From positions 1 to 55,769 of the forward strand of contig JAEINW010000008.1 of NCBI GenBank assembly GCA_016342715.1: a stretch of DNA of 55,769 nucleotides, read 5' to 3'. The DNA comes from Salinivirgaceae bacterium. Its GTDB lineage: Bacteria; Bacteroidota; Bacteroidia; Bacteroidales; SZUA-534. A program made the translations under genes and the position numbers. This document shows, piece by piece, positions 51,094 through 55,769 of this stretch. The notes under the pieces were generated by a model, which was not told the DNA's origin, did not search any database, and worked only from the letters and a program-made list of their open reading frames with translations. Numbering within the stretch: position 1 is the first letter of the stretch; the number at the start of each line of letters is the position of its first letter.

Positions 51094-51119
51094 ACCAATG
51101 TTTAATGGACTTTATATTT

Positions 51120-51127
51120 CAAAAATA
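51120..51127 (-). promoter_or_regulatory. -7 element upstream of the UpxY-like gene
   Basis: TATTTTTG on the minus strand fits TAnnTTTG and lies 26 bp before the start codon. It would drive the whole glycan operon. A canonical -33 element is not evident. Confidence 0.5.
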
Positions 51128-51160
51128 ACACTTCAAAGTGGTTTTTGCTTTGGAAAACCC

Positions 51161-51191
51161 TCAAAAAAAAAGCCGTTTTGATAAACGGCTT
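51161..51191 (-). terminator. Intrinsic terminator of metK
   Basis: On the minus strand AAGCCGTTT-ATCA-AAACGGCTT (51191-51170) is followed by a run of eight T. It lies 26 bp after the metK stop and separates metK from the UpxY-led operon. Confidence 0.9.
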
Positions 51192-51216
51192 CTTATATAC
51201 AGTCTGTGTAAGTTAT

Positions 51217-52470
51217 TTAAATATTAAATTCTTTCTTAAGCGTGTCCACATAATCCAGCTTTTCCCATGTAAATAGCTCAACTTCGAACTCTTTTTTTCC
51301 TGAATATGGAGATTCAAATGTTTTTTTCACCATTCTTGGAGTTCTTCCCATGTGTCCGTAAGCTGCTGATTCCTCATAAATTGGATTGCGCAACTTTAAT
51401 CTTTCTTCAATGGCCGCTGGACGAAGATCGAAAATCTCTTCAATTTTAGTGGCAATTTCTCCATCCTGCATCCTTACTTTTCCAGTTCTATAGGTATCAA
51501 CAAAAACACCTACGGGTTTTGCTACACCAATGGCATACGAAAGTTGCACCAACACTTCATCGGCCACGCCTGCAGCTACCATGTTTTTAGCAATATGACG
51601 AGCTGCATAGGCTGCCGAACGGTCAACTTTTGAAGGATCTTTCCCTGAAAAAGCACCGCCACCATGAGCTCCTTTTCCACCATAGGTATCCACAATAATT
51701 TTACGTCCGGTTAAACCGGTATCTCCATGCGGTCCACCAATAACAAATTTCCCAGTTGGATTCACATGCAAAATAAAATTATCATCGAATAAAGCCTGAA
51801 CTCTATCTGACAATTGACCAATAGTTCTGGGAATTAAAATTTTCCGAACATCTTCCTTAATTTTAGCCAACATAGGTTCATCTGCATCAAACTCGTCGTG
51901 CTGGGTGCTTACCACAATGGTATGAACTCTTTTGGGTTTATTATCATCGCCATATTCAATGGTTACCTGCGATTTTGAATCGGGACGCAAATAGGTCATT
52001 TCTTTTCCTTCGCGACGAATGGCTGCCATATCAATTAACAAACGATGTGAAAGCTCCAATGAAATTGGCATATAATCGTCAGTTTCTTTTGAGGCATAAC
52101 CAAACATCATTCCCTGATCACCAGCTCCCTGATTCATTCTATCTTCACGATCTACTCCCCGATTAATATCGGCCGACTGCTCATGAATGGATGAAAGTAC
52201 TCCACACGAATCGCCATCGAAACGGTATTCACTTTTTGTGTAACCAATTCTATTAATTACTTTTCTGGCAACCTCTTGAACATCAACGTATGTTTTTGAG
52301 CGAACTTCGCCAGCTAAAACTACCTGACCTGTTGTTACCAATGTTTCGCAGGCTACCTTTGAATCCGGATCAAAAGCTATAAAATTATCTAACAATGCAT
52401 CTGATATTTGATCGGCTACCTTATCAGGATGCCCTTCAGATACTGATTCTGATGTAAATAAATATCCCAT
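51217..52470 (-). CDS. metK: S-adenosylmethionine synthetase
   Basis: A 417-residue enzyme making S-adenosylmethionine from ATP and methionine. N-terminal [20 protein letters not shown], then [32 protein letters not shown] and [20 protein letters not shown] are the diagnostic ATP and metal motifs. Full length; slightly longer than E. coli MetK (384) owing to loops common in Bacteroidota. Monocistronic with its own terminator. No SAM-riboswitch fold was recognised in the 258 bp upstream. Confidence 0.97.
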   Translation of the reverse strand: MGYLFTSESVSEGHPDKVADQISDALLDNFIAFDPDSKVACETLVTTGQVVLAGEVRSKTYVDVQEVARKVINRIGYTKSEYRFDGDSCGVLSSIHEQSADINRGVDREDRMNQGAGDQGMMFGYASKETDDYMPISLELSHRLLIDMAAIRREGKEMTYLRPDSKSQVTIEYGDDNKPKRVHTIVVSTQHDEFDADEPMLAKIKEDVRKILIPRTIGQLSDRVQALFDDNFILHVNPTGKFVIGGPHGDTGLTGRKIIVDTYGGKGAHGGGAFSGKDPSKVDRSAAYAARHIAKNMVAAGVADEVLVQLSYAIGVAKPVGVFVDTYRTGKVRMQDGEIATKIEEIFDLRPAAIEERLKLRNPIYEESAAYGHMGRTPRMVKKTFESPYSGKKEFEVELFTWEKLDYVDTLKKEFNI

Positions 52471-52729
52471 AATCTAATTTTTTAATAGTAACAGGAAAAA
52501 AGAGAGATTGTTATACTGGAAGTAATACATTTTAGCATTTTTTTCCGTGGTTGCAATCAGCTCAAATTTTTCCACTTTCAGTTGGTAAATATAGTAATTT
52601 AATATGAATCTAATAAATTGGATGGCTATTTCCTCGTTCACCGAAAAATAAATATATCTTGCCGATTGCTCTTTGTTGCCTATTATTACATACGCTACTT
52701 TTGGGGTGTAATTAAGAAAATTAAAGATT
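52471..52729. other. Divergent intergenic region between metK and the LiaF-like gene
   Basis: Contains the promoter of the rightward operon at 52672-52703. The metK side is AT-rich with ACTATATTTACC as a possible degenerate -7 element. No hairpin of riboswitch size was seen. Confidence 0.4.
52672..52703 (+). promoter_or_regulatory. Promoter of the LiaF-like/LytS/LytTR operon
   Basis: TTTG (52672-52675), 20 bp, TACTTTTG (52696-52703) is a full match to the Bacteroidota consensus. The start codon follows 26 bp later. Confidence 0.75.
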
Positions 52730-53479
52730 ATGGACTACAAAAAAGATCATAGAATGTCGGAAAAAAGAACTTGTAATCGCAACGAGGGCTTGCCAATTAT
52801 GGGAATTTTTCTTGTGGGTTTAGGTGTGGTTTTTCTATTAGATCGTTTACATATTATTCCAAACTATTGGAGAAACATTATTATTAGCTGGCAAGCCTTA
52901 TTAATTTTTATTGGAATAATTAACCTGTTTAAAAACCATGCTCGTTTCCCTGGGTTCATCCTGATTTTAGTAGGTACAACTTTCTTAATACCCGAAATAA
53001 TAGATATTCCTTTTGAGACTCGTCAATTAATTTGGCCTATTATACTAATAGGTGTAGGACTCATGATCGTTTTCAAAACTCGCAATTTAAAAGTCCCTAG
53101 GGTTTTATCTTCAGATTCGGAAACCATTAACGGCGCTGAAAAAATTGATGAAGTAGCCATTTTTGGTGGCGGGAAAAGAGTAATTACCAGCCAAAATCTT
53201 AAAGGTGGTAACATAACAGCCATTTTTGGTGGCATTGAATTGGATTTAACCGAAGCTGAACTTGCTGATGATATTGCTGTTCTTGAAGTTGCTTGCATTT
53301 TTGGTGGAACCACTATAATTACTAAACCAGAATGGGACGTGCAAGTACAAGTGGCTTCAATTTTGGGAGGCTTTACCGACAAGCGAAAAATGTATAAAAG
53401 AGATACTGGCACACAAACAAAAACTCTGATAATAAAAGGCGCAGCCATTTTTGGTGGTGGTGAAGTAAAATCATATTAA
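52730..53479 (+). CDS. LiaF-like membrane protein
   Basis: A 249-residue protein. Residues about 22-120 hold four hydrophobic helices (DUF5668/LiaF transmembrane type): GIFLVGLGVVFLLDRL, ALLIFIGIINLF, GFILILVGTTFLI, LIWPIILIGVGLMIVF. The C-terminal 110 residues are a LiaF-type beta-helix with four AIFGG/CIFGG turns. In Firmicutes LiaF inhibits the LiaRS envelope-stress system; here it is followed 32 bp on by a histidine kinase gene, so a similar sensing or inhibitory role is plausible. Confidence 0.85.
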   Translation: MDYKKDHRMSEKRTCNRNEGLPIMGIFLVGLGVVFLLDRLHIIPNYWRNIIISWQALLIFIGIINLFKNHARFPGFILILVGTTFLIPEIIDIPFETRQLIWPIILIGVGLMIVFKTRNLKVPRVLSSDSETINGAEKIDEVAIFGGGKRVITSQNLKGGNITAIFGGIELDLTEAELADDIAVLEVACIFGGTTIITKPEWDVQVQVASILGGFTDKRKMYKRDTGTQTKTLIIKGAAIFGGGEVKSY

Positions 53480-53511
53480 AAAATTAATTCCATATAGGTT
53501 TTGTTTAAATT

Positions 53512-54591
53512 ATGAAGCACCCAATTACCCAGAAAATTAAATACTTATTAATTTATGCTGCCATTTGGTTAGTCATTCTAGGTATTCATACAAGCACGCT
53601 TCATTTACTTTATAATGTTTCTTTAGGTAGAGCCTTAATCGATGGAATTGTATTCGATGGTGTTTTTGCTTTGTTAGGAATTGCACTCTGGTATCCTGTG
53701 TTTTACAACGATATTGAAAAACAAAGCTTTATAAACCTTTTAATAAATCATTTAAGCATAATGTCGTTAACACTTGCATTTTGGATAAGTGCGAGTGTTT
53801 TTATTTTGAAAAGCATCTTCCCTGAAACAGATATGTATTTAAATTCCATGAACAATGGAATTGCCTGGCGTGTTTTTACAGGTACATTCTTCTACTTTGC
53901 TTTAATAATGATTTATTACCTACTCATATACGGATATAATCTGCGCGAGCATATTATGGAAGAGGCTAAACTAAAACAGAAGGTGAATGAGGCGGAATTA
54001 AAAACGCTAAAATCACAGATTAACCCTCACTTTTTGTTTAATAGCTTAAACTCCATAAGCTCTCTTACAATAACCAATCCTGAAAAAGCTCACGAAATGA
54101 TTATTAAACTTTCTAGCTTTTTACGTTATTCCTTGGCTCATGATCCAAACAATTTAATTCCGCTGATACAAGAAATAGAAAACATGGAAGCTTATATTTC
54201 TGTTGAAAAAATTCGTTTTGGTGACAAACTAATATTCGAAAGCAACATTAGTGAGCATTGTGGCAAAACCAAGGTTCCATTTATGATTTTACAACCCTTA
54301 ATTGAAAACGCCATTAAACACGGTGTTTACGAAGCTACTTCTCCTATTAAAGTTTCTGTAAGGTGCGATAAACTTGATGAGAAAAATATGATTCTTACCA
54401 TAGGCAACGAATTCGACCCCGAAGCTATTTCGCAAAAAGGAACCGGAACTGGAATAAAAAACATTAAAGAACGCTTAAAAATTATCTATCAAATAAATCA
54501 TTTACTAAGCTGCGAAAAAACTGAAAATTATTTTAAAGTAACTTTGGTACTACCCAATAAACCCGCATTTAGAAAAAAATTAGACGCATAA
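53512..54591 (+). CDS. LytS-family sensor histidine kinase
   Basis: A 359-residue kinase with four transmembrane helices (about 10-30, 40-62, 76-100, 118-142) and short loops, so probably sensing within the membrane. The phosphoacceptor region is KSQINPHFLFNSLNSISSLT; the ATPase domain has QPLIENAIKHGVYEA (N-box) and GTGTGIKNIKERLKIIY (G-box). This is the His_kinase (PF06580) type paired with LytTR regulators, and the regulator gene follows 14 bp later. Likely a cell-envelope stress circuit with the LiaF-like protein. Confidence 0.93.
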   Translation: MKHPITQKIKYLLIYAAIWLVILGIHTSTLHLLYNVSLGRALIDGIVFDGVFALLGIALWYPVFYNDIEKQSFINLLINHLSIMSLTLAFWISASVFILKSIFPETDMYLNSMNNGIAWRVFTGTFFYFALIMIYYLLIYGYNLREHIMEEAKLKQKVNEAELKTLKSQINPHFLFNSLNSISSLTITNPEKAHEMIIKLSSFLRYSLAHDPNNLIPLIQEIENMEAYISVEKIRFGDKLIFESNISEHCGKTKVPFMILQPLIENAIKHGVYEATSPIKVSVRCDKLDEKNMILTIGNEFDPEAISQKGTGTGIKNIKERLKIIYQINHLLSCEKTENYFKVTLVLPNKPAFRKKLDA

Positions 54592-54605
54592 TAAATCTTT
54601 GCCTT

Positions 54606-55352
54606 ATGAAAGTTATAATTATTGAAGACGAAGCCCCAGCCAGAGAAATTGTAAAAGCTTTTTTAAAATCGCATACCGATGTGGAATTGTGCGGCGAATA
54701 TTCCGATGGTTTTGCTGGAATGAAAGGTATAAAAGAGCACAACCCCGATTTGATTTTTTTGGATGTGCAAATGCCAAAAATTACTGGATTTGAAATGTTG
54801 GAACTTATTGATAATCCACCAGAAATTATTTTTACTACAGCCTACGATCAATATGCTATAAAAGCCTTTGAATTAAATGCCGTTGATTATTTATTAAAAC
54901 CTTTTGCAAGAGACCGTTTTGATCAGGCTCTAGAAAAAGCCAAAGCAAAAATTAAGGAGAAAATTAATGACACTTCTGAAAAAGTTAAAAAGGTAATTGA
55001 AAATATTGAAGAAAAAACCGATAACATTTTCCGTATTGTTGTTAAAAAAAGTGGCGATATTCATGTAATTCCAGTTGAAGAATTATTATATATCGAAGCT
55101 CAAGATGATTATGTAATGCTTTATACCGAAAAAGGCAAATACCTTAAAGAAAAAACCATGAAGTACTACGAAAGCCATTTAGATGACAAACAATTTGTTC
55201 GCGTACACCGATCATATATAGTCCGTGTGGATCAGGTAAAACGGTTGGAACCCTATGGTAAATCATCGTATTTAGCCATACTTGGGCAAGGGCAAAAGGT
55301 TAATGTAAGCCTTTCTGGTTACAAGAAACTTAAAGAAGTTTTAAGTTTTTAA
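54606..55352 (+). CDS. LytTR-type response regulator
   Basis: A 248-residue regulator. The receiver domain (1-120) has the acidic pair in IIIEDEAP, phosphoacceptor D53 in LIFLDVQMP, and the Lys in YLLKPFARD. A Lys/Glu-rich coiled linker (about 115-145) leads to a LytTR DNA-binding domain: EELLYIEAQDDYVMLYTEKG, FVRVHRSYIVRVDQVKRLEP. It binds promoter direct repeats as a dimer in studied cases. The final codons form an AAACTTA/TAAGTTT stem (55326-55348) that could aid termination. Confidence 0.94.
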   Translation: MKVIIIEDEAPAREIVKAFLKSHTDVELCGEYSDGFAGMKGIKEHNPDLIFLDVQMPKITGFEMLELIDNPPEIIFTTAYDQYAIKAFELNAVDYLLKPFARDRFDQALEKAKAKIKEKINDTSEKVKKVIENIEEKTDNIFRIVVKKSGDIHVIPVEELLYIEAQDDYVMLYTEKGKYLKEKTMKYYESHLDDKQFVRVHRSYIVRVDQVKRLEPYGKSSYLAILGQGQKVNVSLSGYKKLKEVLSF

Positions 55353-55509
55353 ATCCGCATAAATGCTTTAAGTTTGTTTTTCATTCACTTAAAAACTGCT
55401 GAGTGATTACATTTATAATCACATCTTTTTACTCCCTGTGGTCGTGAAACCGCTCCGCTTAGTTGTGAAGGTACTACTGAAAATAATTCGTTCCCTCCGT
55501 AAGGGTTAA

Positions 55510-55734
55510 TTGATAAAAATGAACTTAAAAAACTATATAAAAGCTTTTCATAAAATTTCAAAAATCATTCTTTCCATTGGTGGTGTGATTTTTTTTGTGC
55601 TCCTTTTTTTAAGTTTTACGGATTATCCCTTTTGGGCCTACTACAAATTGGGGACAAAAAATTCTGCAATAAGCGAAACTCCCGATTACATTATTTGTAA
55701 CAACTCAGGTAGTTTTGAAAAAAATGACGTTTGA
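55510..55734 (+). CDS. Small single-span membrane protein, possibly truncated
   Basis: Up to 74 residues (a start at MNLKNYIKAFHK, 55519, is also possible) with one helix, KIILSIGGVIFFVLLFLSF. The following DYPFWAYYKLGTKNSAISET and PDYII resemble the lead-in to YdcF/ElyC-type DUF218 proteins, but the family's glycine-rich continuation is missing and a TGA follows. It may be a truncated member or an unrelated small protein. Confidence 0.35.
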   Translation: MIKMNLKNYIKAFHKISKIILSIGGVIFFVLLFLSFTDYPFWAYYKLGTKNSAISETPDYIICNNSGSFEKNDV

Positions 55735-55769
55735 ATATTTTTCCTATTTTTCTCTCAACTTATTTTCCT
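55724..55769 (+). CDS. Possible start of a gene running off the window
   Basis: An ATG at 55724 overlaps the end of the previous ORF and opens MTFEYFSYFSLNLFS with no stop before the window edge. Only 15 residues are visible, so this is a bare possibility. Confidence 0.2.
   Translation, partial: MTFEYFSYFSLNLFS

Noticed and set aside
52471-52600. SAM riboswitch upstream of metK
   Set aside because: No stem arrangement or conserved core of a known SAM riboswitch class could be recognised.
1-55769. tRNA or rRNA genes
   Set aside because: No GGTTCGAATCC-type T-loop with matching acceptor stem and no rRNA-like sequence was found by eye on either strand.

Overview
This window comes from a low-GC member of the Bacteroidota, most likely a marine or sediment Bacteroidales/Marinilabiliales relative. 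The supporting signs are a secreted cyclophilin with a type IX secretion (T9SS) sorting tail, a CCDC81-type HU/SPOR envelope protein, TAnnTTTG-type promoters, an UpxY-like NusG antiterminator heading a glycan operon, and a LytS/LytTR pair. I found no tRNA, rRNA or CRISPR array.

Layout. 1-577: debris, including an IS21-like terminus and a frameshifted gene end. 578-10261: housekeeping and envelope genes (T9SS cyclophilin, CpsB-type phosphatase, rfbB, HU-SPOR protein, metG, and an ldcA-yraN-comF operon). 10405-12012: a Wzi/RemB-like outer-membrane protein with a heptanucleotide tract in its signal peptide. 12013-18092: an accessory island with a YoeB-type toxin-antitoxin (TA) pair, a HigBA-type pair and two MNT/HEPN pairs, each lying between copies of long direct repeats or of a duplicated VanZ-like gene. 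18093-36462: a surface-glycan operon on the minus strand, carrying a WecA/MraY-type initiating transferase, a WecG/TagA transferase, an adenylation/carrier-protein/acyltransferase/GNAT cassette, glycosyltransferases, a Wzy or GT-C membrane protein, ATP-grasp and CapA proteins, a Wzx flippase, an FkbM methyltransferase, and a 2,3-dehydratase/ketoreductase/aminotransferase trio. 36552-50384: the upstream part of the same operon, rearranged. Five AlbA_2/COG2865-type genes, a sixth AlbA_2 fragment and two RhuM genes alternate with broken ends of nucleotide-sugar genes (4-epimerase, 4,6-dehydratase, WxcM/FdtA cupin, WecB). 50596-55352: the UpxY-like regulator, metK, a LiaF-like membrane protein and a LytS/LytTR two-component system. 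The window ends in unresolved small ORFs.

How the genes work together. RfbB supplies dTDP-4-keto-6-deoxyglucose. The EvaA-like 2,3-dehydratase, Gfo/Idh reductase and DegT aminotransferase could turn it into a 4-amino-2,4,6-trideoxyhexose. Acetyltransferases, a DltA-like adenylating enzyme with its own carrier protein, and the ATP-grasp/CapA pair could then acylate or aminoacylate the glycan. WecA-, Wzx- and Wzy-type proteins would assemble and export it, with UpxY promoting read-through of the roughly 33 kb operon.

The most unusual feature is the 36.5-50.4 kb segment. AlbA_2/RhuM genes sit between sugar genes, all in the direction of operon transcription, and most are bordered by repeated remnants of the 3' end of one epimerase gene. 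Each intact AlbA_2 paralog has its own 12-bp tandem repeat at the same domain boundary, and both RhuM copies carry the same 135-bp in-frame insertion.
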